Part shown: positions 8,963 to 16,915 of the stretch, piece after piece
Numbering within the stretch: position 1 is the first letter of the stretch
Layout: each line of letters starts with the position of its first letter
Origin: Gudongella sp049310905
Lineage (GTDB): Bacteria > Bacillota > Clostridia > Tissierellales > Tissierellaceae
NCBI RefSeq assembly: GCF_049310905.1
Contig: NZ_JBMEMN010000009.1
Location: forward strand, 15,534-79,533
DNA: 64,000 nt
Direction of reading: 5' to 3'
Program-made: the position numbers and the translations under genes
Notes under the pieces: model-generated
What the model was told of the DNA's origin: nothing
Seen by the model: only the letters and a program-made list of their open reading frames with translations
Database searches by the model: none

Positions 8963-10883
8963 ACCGATGGGAAAAGGTCCCCATGGAATGGGATCAGGAA
9001 GTATCAAAGATGTAAACAAAGGCACCGTAAAAAGACTCCTATCCTATGTAGGGAAATATAGAATCAGACTGATATTTGTTGTTGTTTCAATAATAATCAG
9101 TGCATTTACAGGAGCAATAGCTTCACTTTTCTTAAGGACACTTATTGATGACTATATAACTCCAATGCTGGTTCAGGCTGTACCTGACTTCTCTGGATTG
9201 TTCAGGGTAATTCTGATGATGGGTGGAATATACATTATTGGTGTACTTGCATCACTCTTTTACACAAGAACAATGGTGTCAATATCACAGGGAGTATTAA
9301 AGCGAATAAGGGACGAGCTGTTCTCTAAAATGCAAAGTCTTCCAATCAGATACTTTGATTCACACAGCCATGGTGATTTGATGAGTCACTACACAAATGA
9401 CATAGACACTCTGCGCCAGATGATATCTCAAAGTCTTCCACAGATGTTTTCATCAGTGGTTACAATAGTGGCTGTGTTGTCGGCAATGCTATATCTCAGC
9501 CTTTGGATGACCGCAGTTGTAATCGTGTTTGTATTCATAGTTTTGAACATAGTAAAAATAATTGCCGGACGTAGCGGGAAATATTTTGTGGAGCAACAGA
9601 AATCCCTTGGCGATCTGAATGGATATATCGAGGAAATGATAAATGGTCTCAAGGTTGTAAAGGTATTCAATCATGAAGAAGTCGTTAAGAAGGATTTTGA
9701 TGAGAGAAATGAGATTCTTAGGGATAATGCCACTAAGGCGAACAAATACGCCAATATCCTGATGCCAATAATGATGAACCTTGGATATGTGCTCTATGTT
9801 CTACTTGCAATAGTTGGTGGTATACTGGCAGTTGGGGGAATACAGAACTTTAGCATCACTGGAGCAGATGTTGTGACACTTGGTATGATTGCATCATTTC
9901 TTCAGTTATCCAGAAACTTTATCCAGCCTATTGCACAGGTGTCTCAGCAGCTGAATGCAGTTGTCATGGCAATCGCAGGTGCAGAGAGGATATTCAATCT
10001 GATGGATCAGGAACCGGAAACGGATGAGGGATATGTAACCCTGGTCAATGCGAAATACGAGAATGGTGAAATCAAAGAAGCTGACCACAGAACAGAAATG
10101 TGGGCATGGAAGCATCCACACGGAGATGGAACCACTACCTATACTCTCTTGAGAGGTGAAGTAAGGTTTTATGATGTGGATTTTGGTTATACCGAAGACG
10201 AAGTTGTCCTGCATGATATCACACTTTATGCAGAACCGGGTCAGAAGGTTGCTTTTGTTGGCGCAACAGGTGCAGGAAAGACTACCATAACAAACCTTAT
10301 CAACAGGTTCTATGATATTGTAGATGGCAAGATCAGATATGATGGAATCAACATCAAGAAGATAAAGAAGGCAGATCTAAGAAGATCTCTTGGAATAGTT
10401 CTTCAGGATGTAAATCTCTTTACAGGAACAGTAATTGATAATATTAGATACGGCAGACTTGATGCAACCGATGAGGAATGTGTGGAGGCTGCAAAGCTGG
10501 CCAATGCAGATGGGTTTATCAGGATGTTACCGGAAGGTTATGAGACAGTTCTGACTGGAGACGGCGGGGGACTATCTCAAGGGCAGAGACAACTATTGTC
10601 AATTGCTAGGGCAGCCGTAGCAGACCCTCCAGTAATGATTCTGGATGAAGCCACATCTTCAATAGATACGAGAACAGAGTCCATTGTCCAGAAGGGGATG
10701 GATGCCCTGATGAAGGGAAGAACTGTATTTGTAATTGCCCACAGGTTATCAACGGTTCAGAATTCCGATGTGATTATGGTTCTTGAAAAAGGAAAGATCA
10801 TTGAAAGAGGAAGTCATGATGAGCTGGTTGATGAAAAAGGGAAGTATTATCAGCTTTATACCGGTGCTTTTGAATTGGATTAA
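8955..10883 (+). CDS. ABC exporter half-transporter with intact ATPase site (BmrD-like)
   Basis: The start is a GTG at 8955, overlapping the upstream stop by eight bases, with a G-rich RBS (AAGGGGGG) eight bases ahead; the overlap suggests translational coupling. The 642-aa protein has a six-helix transmembrane domain (about residues 30-330) and an ATPase domain with Walker A GATGAGKTT (K442), signature LSQGQRQ, catalytic E565 (LDEATSSID) and switch H596. The catalytic residues missing from the partner are therefore present here. A ~40-residue insertion rich in charged residues (about 355-395) precedes the ATPase domain, as seen in BmrD-type proteins. The terminator at 10891-10927 ends the operon. 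Confidence 0.92.
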   Translation: MPRPMGKGPHGMGSGSIKDVNKGTVKRLLSYVGKYRIRLIFVVVSIIISAFTGAIASLFLRTLIDDYITPMLVQAVPDFSGLFRVILMMGGIYIIGVLASLFYTRTMVSISQGVLKRIRDELFSKMQSLPIRYFDSHSHGDLMSHYTNDIDTLRQMISQSLPQMFSSVVTIVAVLSAMLYLSLWMTAVVIVFVFIVLNIVKIIAGRSGKYFVEQQKSLGDLNGYIEEMINGLKVVKVFNHEEVVKKDFDERNEILRDNATKANKYANILMPIMMNLGYVLYVLLAIVGGILAVGGIQNFSITGADVVTLGMIASFLQLSRNFIQPIAQVSQQLNAVVMAIAGAERIFNLMDQEPETDEGYVTLVNAKYENGEIKEADHRTEMWAWKHPHGDGTTTYTLLRGEVRFYDVDFGYTEDEVVLHDITLYAEPGQKVAFVGATGAGKTTITNLINRFYDIVDGKIRYDGINIKKIKKADLRRSLGIVLQDVNLFTGTVIDNIRYGRLDATDEECVEAAKLANADGFIRMLPEGYETVLTGDGGGLSQGQRQLLSIARAAVADPPVMILDEATSSIDTRTESIVQKGMDALMKGRTVFVIAHRLSTVQNSDVIMVLEKGKIIERGSHDELVDEKGKYYQLYTGAFELD

Positions 10884-10890
10884 ACTGAAA

Positions 10891-10927
10891 AACCGCTGCT
10901 GCCAATAAATGGTAGGTAGCGGTTTTA
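10891..10927 (+). terminator. Rho-independent terminator of the marR-ABC operon
   Basis: AACCGCT at the 5' side pairs with AGCGGTT at the 3' side, extended by a partly mismatched inner stem around AATAAAT, and is followed by a short T tract. It begins eight bases after the stop codon. Confidence 0.75.
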
Positions 10928-10966
10928 ATAAAATGGAAAATATTTCTTTATTTTCAATAAAAACGT

Positions 10967-10995
10967 TTGCATAACAATATTTAACATGGTAGAAT
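10967..10995 (+). promoter_or_regulatory. Promoter of the cupin-permease unit
   Basis: TTGCAT at 10967-10972 and TAGAAT at 10990-10995 are separated by 17 bases. The start codon of the cupin gene is 128 bases downstream, which leaves a long leader. Confidence 0.6.
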
Positions 10996-11032
10996 ATGAA
11001 TTAATATTAGTAAACATATTTTTCAATTATGG

Positions 11033-11104
11033 CGCTTGTAGCGTAGATGGAATAAATCTAAGCTGGAGCGGATAAATTATGACAATGTTTGTTAATTAAT
11101 TAAC
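11033..11104 (+). promoter_or_regulatory. Structured leader of the cupin gene of unknown class
   Basis: At 11033-11070 a hairpin forms in three segments: CGCT with AGCG, AGC with GCT, and TAGAT with ATCTA, separated by small internal loops and capped by GGAATAA. At 11091-11104 follows the perfect palindrome GTTAATTAATTAAC, just ahead of the RBS. The hairpin could be a protein- or ligand-sensing element and the palindrome an operator. I do not recognise either as a known riboswitch. Confidence 0.4.
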
Positions 11105-11123
11105 TAGCGAAGGAGGGCAAAGA

Positions 11124-11480
11124 ATGATTAAGAGAGAAAATGAAATGAAAGTGGCTGTGCATAAAGAGTTTTTAGGTGGAAAAGGAACTTTGACAAATAT
11201 TCATTTCCTAGATATTGAAGATGCTGCGGGAAGTGGTAGATTGTTTGTAAGGAGTATTCTTGAACCTGGTAGTTCAATAGGCAACCATACACACAAAGGT
11301 GATTTTGAAGTTTACTATATACTGAAGGGAAAAGCTTTGGTGGATGACAATGGTATAAAAGTAGAACTTAATCCTGGTGATTCAATTCATACAAAGAATG
11401 GATCATTTCACTCCATTGAAAACATAGGAGAAGAAAATCTAGAGTACATTGCACTTATTCTATTCGATCAAGAAGCTTAA
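11124..11480 (+). CDS. Small cupin-fold protein
   Basis: This 118-aa single-domain protein carries both cupin motifs. Motif 1 is around GSSIGNHTHKGDFEVYYILKG, with two histidines and a glutamate placed as metal ligands. Motif 2 is around PGDSIHTKNGSFHSIEN, with the final histidine ligand. Cupins of this size are isomerases, dioxygenases or metabolite-binding proteins, and the fold alone does not fix the reaction. RBS AGGAGGG is at 11111-11117. The next gene is a GntP-type permease, so a role in handling a sugar acid or other carboxylate is plausible. The long structured leader suggests regulation. Confidence 0.85.
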   Translation: MIKRENEMKVAVHKEFLGGKGTLTNIHFLDIEDAAGSGRLFVRSILEPGSSIGNHTHKGDFEVYYILKGKALVDDNGIKVELNPGDSIHTKNGSFHSIENIGEENLEYIALILFDQEA

Positions 11481-11602
11481 TAATCCATAAAAATTTAAGA
11501 GACAATTTCTACAATTTGACCTTAAAGCATAAATCAGATTTTAAGAACCTATTCTGTGATGGGTTTCTTATATAAAGCTATCAAAAGACCAAAGGAGGTG
11601 AG

Positions 11603-11665
11603 ATTACGAGTAATTCTTGTAAAAGCATAGATATAGATATGCTTGATTGTAATTTTACAAAATAA
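11603..11665 (+). CDS. Possible 20-codon leader peptide with a non-ATG start
   Basis: A very strong Shine-Dalgarno sequence (AAAGGAGGTG at 11591-11600) is followed five bases later by a 20-codon open frame starting at an ATT and ending at TAA 11663-11665. It encodes about ITSNSCKSIDIDMLDCNFTK. There is no ATG at the proper distance. The alternative frame from the GTG inside the Shine-Dalgarno yields only ten codons. It could be a leader peptide upstream of the permease, a remnant of a lost gene, or a chance SD. Low confidence. Confidence 0.25.
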   Translation: MTSNSCKSIDIDMLDCNFTK

Positions 11666-11691
11666 ACACTACATTTAAGGAGGACGAGTTC

Positions 11692-13050
11692 ATGGAAGCA
11701 GGCTTTGGTTCACTGATAGTTATGATTCTAAGTATAGTATTATTGGTATTTTCAATTATGAAGTTAAAGATACATCCCGTTTTTGCATTAATTATGGTAG
11801 CAGTACTGGCAGCTTTTGGTTTTGGTTTCCCTATTCAGGAAGTATTTCCAACAGTTACTGGTGGATTTGGAGGAACAATTGGAAATATTGGTATAGTAAT
11901 TATTTTAGGTTGTTCCATAGGAGTAATTTTGGAAGAAACAGGTGGAGCAATGGTATTGGCAAATACCATATTAAAATGGGTAGGCAGAAAAAATGGAAAG
12001 TTAGCAATGGCGCTGACTGGATACTTGGTATCCATTCCTGTATTTTCTGACTCTGCAATTGTAATTATGTCGCCGGTAGCAAGAGCGCTTTCCGCTCGAG
12101 GAGCAATTCCTCTTGTAGCATTGCTTGGAGCTCTTAATGCTGGTATAATGGCTACTCACACCATGGTCCCACCAACACCTGGACCTATAGCTGCAGCAGG
12201 AACACTTGGAGCTGACTTGGGATTCATGATAGCCCTTGGACTTATTACTTCAGCAGCATATACATTTGTTGCAAGTGCTTGGTGTAGTAGTAAATATATG
12301 CTAAACAAGTATCCAGAACCAGCGGTTATGGAAAATGTAGATGTTGCAAGCGATGAGGATTTTGAATTAAAAAATCCTGATGGTAGACCATTACCAAATG
12401 CAGGAATGGCTTTTGCAAGCATCATAGTACCGGTATTATTAATCTGTTTTAATTCTTTTGGATCATTGCTGTTGGATGCTGAATCTACATTTAAACCAAT
12501 TTTAGGTTTTATTGGACATCCAATATTTGCATTGTTTGTTGGAGTAGTTATAGCGCTTTTCATGGACAAGGAAAGTATAAGCTTAACAATTTGGCATAAA
12601 TGGTTGAATGAATCTGTTGAGAAATCAGGATTTATAATTCTTGCAACAGGTGCAGCCGGAGCTTTCGGTGCTGTATTAAGAGCATCCGGAGTGGGTACAT
12701 ATCTAGGAGATATGATCGCCACAACTCCACTTCCGGCAGTATTTATACCATTCCTGGTATCTTTGCTGTTGTCAGTTGCAAATGGTTCAGCAACTGTTTC
12801 CTTGTTGACAGGATCAGCAATTATTCTACCCTTGATGCCTTCGTTGGGTCTATCACCAGTAATTGCTACTCTTTCAATAGCAGCTGGATCCTCCTTCTTC
12901 TATCATGCAAATGCGAGTCATTTCTGGGTTGTTCTTAAAGCAAATGGTGATTTACCAATGAGAGAAGGGTTCGATGTTGTTTCTATCCCAACTGCATTAG
13001 GTAGTTTAGCGGCAATGGGAGTTGTATTTGTAATGTCTTTCTTTTTCTAG
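11692..13050 (+). CDS. GntP-family (gluconate-type) permease
   Basis: The 452-aa protein is almost entirely hydrophobic, with roughly 12 membrane helices and no soluble domain. Characteristic GntP segments are the glycine-rich stretch after helix 2 (VTGGFGGTIGNIGIVIILG), the motif around THTMVPPTPGPIAAAGTLGADLG, and near the C-terminus SVANGSATVSLLTGSAI and FYHANASHFWVV. Family members import gluconate, 2-keto-sugar acids, D-serine or related hydroxy-acids with protons. RBS AAGGAGG is 10 bases upstream. No kinase, dehydratase or dehydrogenase of a sugar-acid pathway is adjacent apart from the cupin gene, so the substrate remains open. The gene ends with a strong terminator. Confidence 0.88.
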   Translation: MEAGFGSLIVMILSIVLLVFSIMKLKIHPVFALIMVAVLAAFGFGFPIQEVFPTVTGGFGGTIGNIGIVIILGCSIGVILEETGGAMVLANTILKWVGRKNGKLAMALTGYLVSIPVFSDSAIVIMSPVARALSARGAIPLVALLGALNAGIMATHTMVPPTPGPIAAAGTLGADLGFMIALGLITSAAYTFVASAWCSSKYMLNKYPEPAVMENVDVASDEDFELKNPDGRPLPNAGMAFASIIVPVLLICFNSFGSLLLDAESTFKPILGFIGHPIFALFVGVVIALFMDKESISLTIWHKWLNESVEKSGFIILATGAAGAFGAVLRASGVGTYLGDMIATTPLPAVFIPFLVSLLLSVANGSATVSLLTGSAIILPLMPSLGLSPVIATLSIAAGSSFFYHANASHFWVVLKANGDLPMREGFDVVSIPTALGSLAAMGVVFVMSFFF

Positions 13051-13090
13051 AAAATATTGTATTTAAAAACTTGATACATAATAAAATATT

Positions 13091-13130
13091 AGCACCTTTG
13101 AAGTGTAGTATGGACTTCAAGGTGCTTTTT
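13091..13130 (+). terminator. Rho-independent terminator after the GntP-type gene
   Basis: AGCACCTTTGAAGT pairs with ACTTCAAGGTGCT (one bulge) around a nine-base loop, followed by five T residues. Confidence 0.9.
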
Positions 13131-13144
13131 CCATCCAACAACAT

Positions 13145-13174
13145 TTGTATATACTTGAGTAACCAGGGTATAAA
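13145..13174 (+). promoter_or_regulatory. Possible promoter of the clostripain-like gene
   Basis: TTGTAT at 13145-13150 and TATAAA at 13169-13174 are separated by 18 bases, 43 bases ahead of the start codon. Confidence 0.5.
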
Positions 13175-13216
13175 GTAAGGGAAGATATTGAATTTACATA
13201 CAGGAGATGAAATAAT

Positions 13217-15595
13217 ATGGATAGAAAAAACAGGCCAGCAGGCAGAAAAAAGAGAGTTGGAACTGGTAGTTCAAAAGTTCAGAAACGAGGAAGCGGAATA
13301 GGAAGAAAGTCATCCGGTCCGACGGGGGGTACAGGAGGATTCTTTGGAAGACAGTCCTCGTCATCATCCAGCAATCAATCATTCGGACAAAACTCCTATC
13401 CTTCCACAGGTGGAAGGAGTTCAGGAGGATTTAGCAAGTATATTATTATATTTATAATTCTGATGGCAATATCCTTCTTCATATCTAGACTTGGCGGAGG
13501 GAGCGGTGAAGCACCAATAACAAATCCAGGAACAGGAACAAATAACTTCGCTTCAGAGTCAGGTAGTCCAACATACGACAGTGGAGCTTATTCTGTAGAC
13601 AGGACCGTTTCCGATATGGCAAGACCAAAAAGGACGACACTTCTTGGTGGAGGAAGGGATCAGGCTACAGTTATGGTTTATCTTCTTGGAACAGACCTTG
13701 AGTCAAGAAGTGGAATGGCTACAATGGACCTTCAGGAGATGCTGGAAGCTGATCTGTCAGACAATGTAAATATTGTTATTGAAACAGGTGGGACGGCTCA
13801 GTGGAAAAATGATGTAATGGATAGTGGAACAAACCAGAGATACCTAATAAGCTCAGAGGGTCTTAGCAGACTTGAGGCTAATCTTGGGAGAAAATCCATG
13901 GTTGATCCAAATACACTGACCGATTTTATTAGGTATTCTGAGCAGAACTTCCCTGCAGATAGATACTTCTTGATTTTTTGGGATCACGGAGGAGGATCTG
14001 TAACAGGATATGGATATGATGAGTATTTCAAGGGAGATACAATGACCCTGGATGAAATTGAACGTGCTCTTTTCAACTCAGGAGTTGAGTTCGACATGGT
14101 AGGTTTTGATGCTTGTTTAATGGCAACACTCGAGACAGCATTTGTAGTTGAACCATATTCTGACTATCTGATTGCATCGGAAGAACTTGAACCGGGAATA
14201 GGTTGGTATTACACTGGATGGCTTAATGAACTTTCAAAGAATCCATCAATTGAAACAATTGATCTTGGCAAGAGACTAGTTGATGATTATGTGCAAGAGG
14301 TAAAGCGACAAACTCCCAAATCCCAGGCAACACTTTCACTGATTGATCTGGCAGAGTTGAGTGCGACTGTTCCTCCAACATTCAGTGAATTCTCGCAATC
14401 AACTGGAGAACTGATCGATACTGAAGAATTCAAGCGAGTATCGGATTCAAGGGCGGGAACAAAAGAGTTTGCATCCTCCTCGAAGATAAATCAGATTGAT
14501 CTTATTGACTTTGCAAATAGGCTCGGAACACCCGAAGCGGAGAACTTTGCACAGGCTCTTGGTGATGCAGTTAAATACAACAGGATGTCTGACAACATAA
14601 CTAATGCAAATGGAGTTTCAATTTTCTTTCCATACGGTAAACTAAGTGATGTTTCCTCAATGCTTCAGACATATGAAGAAATTGGTATGGATGAAAATTA
14701 TACAAGAGCCATAAAAAGCTTTGCAAATGTAAATGCAGGTGGACAGATGGCATCCCCAGGAGGGGGACTAATGGAAACTCTTCTTGGAGGAGGCCAATCA
14801 GGTGGAACTCAGGGAATTGCAACTGATTTGATCGGTTCACTCATAGGTAACTTTCTTTCTCAGGGGGACTTTTCTTCCATTACCGGAGGAGCCCAGCAGC
14901 AACCTGATTGGGTTGATACAAATCAAATAACCCAGTCCACTGAATACTACAGTGAAAACATGCTGGACCCTGCATCAATTGTCATAACCCAAAAAGGCGG
15001 GCAAAGGGTTCTTGAGCTTTCAGAAGAAGAATGGGATCTTGTTCACAATTTGGAACTCAGCGTATTCATAGATGACGGGGAAGGTTTCATAGACCTTGGA
15101 AGAGACAATGTAATCGAATACAATCAGGACGGAGAACTGATTCTTGAGTTTGACGGAACTTGGATGGCAATAAACGATAGAATAGTAAGCTACTTCATGA
15201 CAAGCTACGATTACCAGGGAGATGACTACAAGATAATGGGTAGGGTTCCTGCAATGCTTAATGATCAATTGGTGGATATTATTGTTTCCTTTGATCAGGA
15301 CAACCCATACGGAGATGTTTTGGGGGCTAGGATAATCTATGACAAGGAAGAGGAGACACCAAATCTTCCAAAAGGTCTAATTGATATATTGCCTGATGAC
15401 AGAATTGATTACCTTACTGACTACTATACCTACCAGGGTGATTTTGATGACACATACTATCTTGGAGAACCCTACTATGCAACTGGAGAATGGTATATTG
15501 AGAATCTTGCCATCTCAAATCTTGACTATATGATGACCTATAAAATTACTGATATATACGGAAACAGTTATTGGACACCAGTTATAACTGATTAA
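13217..15595 (+). CDS. Membrane-anchored clostripain-family (C11) cysteine peptidase
   Basis: The 792-aa protein starts with ~74 basic, Ser/Gly-rich cytoplasmic residues, then one membrane helix (about 75-90), so the rest is extracellular. The peptidase region shows the C11 dyad: His257 in FWDHGGG and Cys300 in FDACLMATLE, followed by ASEELEPGIGWYYTGWL, a segment typical of clostripain relatives. A glycine-rich linker (about residues 505-560) leads to a C-terminal ~230-residue domain rich in Tyr, Asp and beta-strand patterns. C11 enzymes cut after Arg or Lys and self-process. RBS GGAG precedes the ATG by ten bases. It is flanked by terminators and is monocistronic. A protease-inhibitor-like gene lies 4 kb downstream, but C11 is not the usual target of that inhibitor family. 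Confidence 0.9.
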   Translation: MDRKNRPAGRKKRVGTGSSKVQKRGSGIGRKSSGPTGGTGGFFGRQSSSSSSNQSFGQNSYPSTGGRSSGGFSKYIIIFIILMAISFFISRLGGGSGEAPITNPGTGTNNFASESGSPTYDSGAYSVDRTVSDMARPKRTTLLGGGRDQATVMVYLLGTDLESRSGMATMDLQEMLEADLSDNVNIVIETGGTAQWKNDVMDSGTNQRYLISSEGLSRLEANLGRKSMVDPNTLTDFIRYSEQNFPADRYFLIFWDHGGGSVTGYGYDEYFKGDTMTLDEIERALFNSGVEFDMVGFDACLMATLETAFVVEPYSDYLIASEELEPGIGWYYTGWLNELSKNPSIETIDLGKRLVDDYVQEVKRQTPKSQATLSLIDLAELSATVPPTFSEFSQSTGELIDTEEFKRVSDSRAGTKEFASSSKINQIDLIDFANRLGTPEAENFAQALGDAVKYNRMSDNITNANGVSIFFPYGKLSDVSSMLQTYEEIGMDENYTRAIKSFANVNAGGQMASPGGGLMETLLGGGQSGGTQGIATDLIGSLIGNFLSQGDFSSITGGAQQQPDWVDTNQITQSTEYYSENMLDPASIVITQKGGQRVLELSEEEWDLVHNLELSVFIDDGEGFIDLGRDNVIEYNQDGELILEFDGTWMAINDRIVSYFMTSYDYQGDDYKIMGRVPAMLNDQLVDIIVSFDQDNPYGDVLGARIIYDKEEETPNLPKGLIDILPDDRIDYLTDYYTYQGDFDDTYYLGEPYYATGEWYIENLAISNLDYMMTYKITDIYGNSYWTPVITD

Positions 15596-15600
15596 GAACA

Positions 15601-15637
15601 AATTCCCGGGAAAGAAATTATCCCGGGAATTATTTTT
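15601..15637 (+). terminator. Rho-independent terminator after the C11 peptidase gene
   Basis: A perfect 11-bp stem (AATTCCCGGGA and TCCCGGGAATT) closes a nine-base loop and is followed by ATTTTT. Confidence 0.92.
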
Positions 15638-15708
15638 AGGTAATAATGACAATATCATTATGCTATAGTATATGTATTAGACAATATATCTGACAGGAGG
15701 GAATAAAT

Positions 15709-16743
15709 ATGATTAGATTTGAAAGTGATTATTCCGAAGGTGCTCACCAGAGGATTCTGGATATGCTGGTGGAGACAAATATGGAGCAGACAGCAGGTTA
15801 TGGAGTGGATTACCATTGCGATAATGCAAGAAAATACATCAAAGACTATTGTAAGGATGATAAACTGGATGTTCACTTCCTGGTCGGAGGAACTCAGGCC
15901 AACACAACTGTTATTGCGTCGATTCTTAAGCCCTATCAGGGAGTTGTTTCAGCAAATACAGGACACATAAACGTGCATGAAACAGGAGCAATTGAAGCGA
16001 CGGGACATAGAGTTATTTCTGTTGACAGTGAGGATGGAAAACTGACAGCTGTCCAGATAAGTGAAGTTTATGACAACCACTGGAATGATGCGACTCATGA
16101 GCATATGGTTCAGCCAGGAATGGTATATATTTCGCATCCAACTGAAAATGGAACAATCTATTCAAAAAAGGATCTTGAAGAGATAAGCCAGGTCTGCAAT
16201 GAACTGGGACTCCCACTATTTATGGATGGCGCAAGAATGGGGTATGGACTCATGGCAGACGGAAATGACCTTTCACTTCCTGAAATAGCCAGGTTGTGTG
16301 ATGTCTTTTACATAGGTGGGACAAAGGTAGGGGCTCTTTTTGGAGAAGCTGTTGTCATAAGAACCGAAGCTCTTAAGAAGGATTTCAGATATAATATCAA
16401 GCAGCGTGGCGGTATGCTTGCTAAAGGAAGATTACTTGGAATACAATTCGAAGCTTTGTTTCAAGATGGTCTATATTTTGAAATATCAAAGAATGCAATC
16501 CAGATGGCAATGAAGATTAGAGACGCCTTCAGGGAAAAGGGATGTGAATTTCTTTATGATTCTCCAACAAACCAGCAATTTCCAATATTGACCCATAATC
16601 AGATTGAAAAATTGGCACAGAACTATTCATTTCAGCATTGGACAAAGGTAGATGGAAATAAGGATGCCGTAAGATTTTGTACCAGTTGGGTAACTGAAGA
16701 AACTAACGTTGACAAGCTTGTAGATGACATTAAAAAATTATAG
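15709..16743 (+). CDS. ltaE: Low-specificity L-threonine aldolase-type PLP enzyme
   Basis: The 344-aa protein belongs to fold-type I PLP enzymes. The cofactor lysine is K206 in FYIGGTKVGALFGEAVV. Other family marks are GGTQANTTVIAS near residue 63, HINVHETGAIEATGH, and DGARMGYGL, where the aspartate contacts the pyridine ring. The reaction is reversible cleavage of L-threonine or L-allo-threonine into glycine and acetaldehyde in the cytoplasm. In an amino-acid fermenter this would feed glycine into metabolism. RBS AGGAGGG lies nine bases before the ATG. The gene appears monocistronic. A D-threonine-aldolase-like gene occurs at 31.6-32.7 kb but is not linked to it. Related tyrosine phenol-lyase-like enzymes are an alternative but are longer. 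Confidence 0.88.
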   Translation: MIRFESDYSEGAHQRILDMLVETNMEQTAGYGVDYHCDNARKYIKDYCKDDKLDVHFLVGGTQANTTVIASILKPYQGVVSANTGHINVHETGAIEATGHRVISVDSEDGKLTAVQISEVYDNHWNDATHEHMVQPGMVYISHPTENGTIYSKKDLEEISQVCNELGLPLFMDGARMGYGLMADGNDLSLPEIARLCDVFYIGGTKVGALFGEAVVIRTEALKKDFRYNIKQRGGMLAKGRLLGIQFEALFQDGLYFEISKNAIQMAMKIRDAFREKGCEFLYDSPTNQQFPILTHNQIEKLAQNYSFQHWTKVDGNKDAVRFCTSWVTEETNVDKLVDDIKKL

Positions 16744-16809
16744 AAATATTTGATGCGGCTGGTTGAGTTTTGTATTAAAATGGCTTAAATTAAAGGATTA
16801 AGGCGATAA

Positions 16810-16868
16810 GGGAGATATCATGTTCCATTTTTTTGGACCTGTAATATCTTCCTTCATTATGGTATAAT
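16810..16868 (+). promoter_or_regulatory. Intergenic hairpin and -10 element upstream of the DUF1846 gene
   Basis: GGGAGATAT (16810-16818) can pair with ATATCTTCC (16844-16852), and inside it TCCA pairs with TGGA around a T-rich loop. No U tail follows, so it is not a standard terminator. A perfect TATAAT follows at 16863-16868 without a good -35 box. The hairpin covers where the -35 would lie, so it may be an operator or an activator-dependent promoter. Confidence 0.35.
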
Positions 16869-16915
16869 AACTGATGTGTGTTTAGAAGAAATTTAAAATA
16901 TAAAGGAGCAGATGT

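Noticed and set aside
12156..12722. 188-codon antisense frame inside the GntP-type gene
   Set aside because: It lies antisense to a clearly coding membrane protein and has no RBS or recognisable motif.
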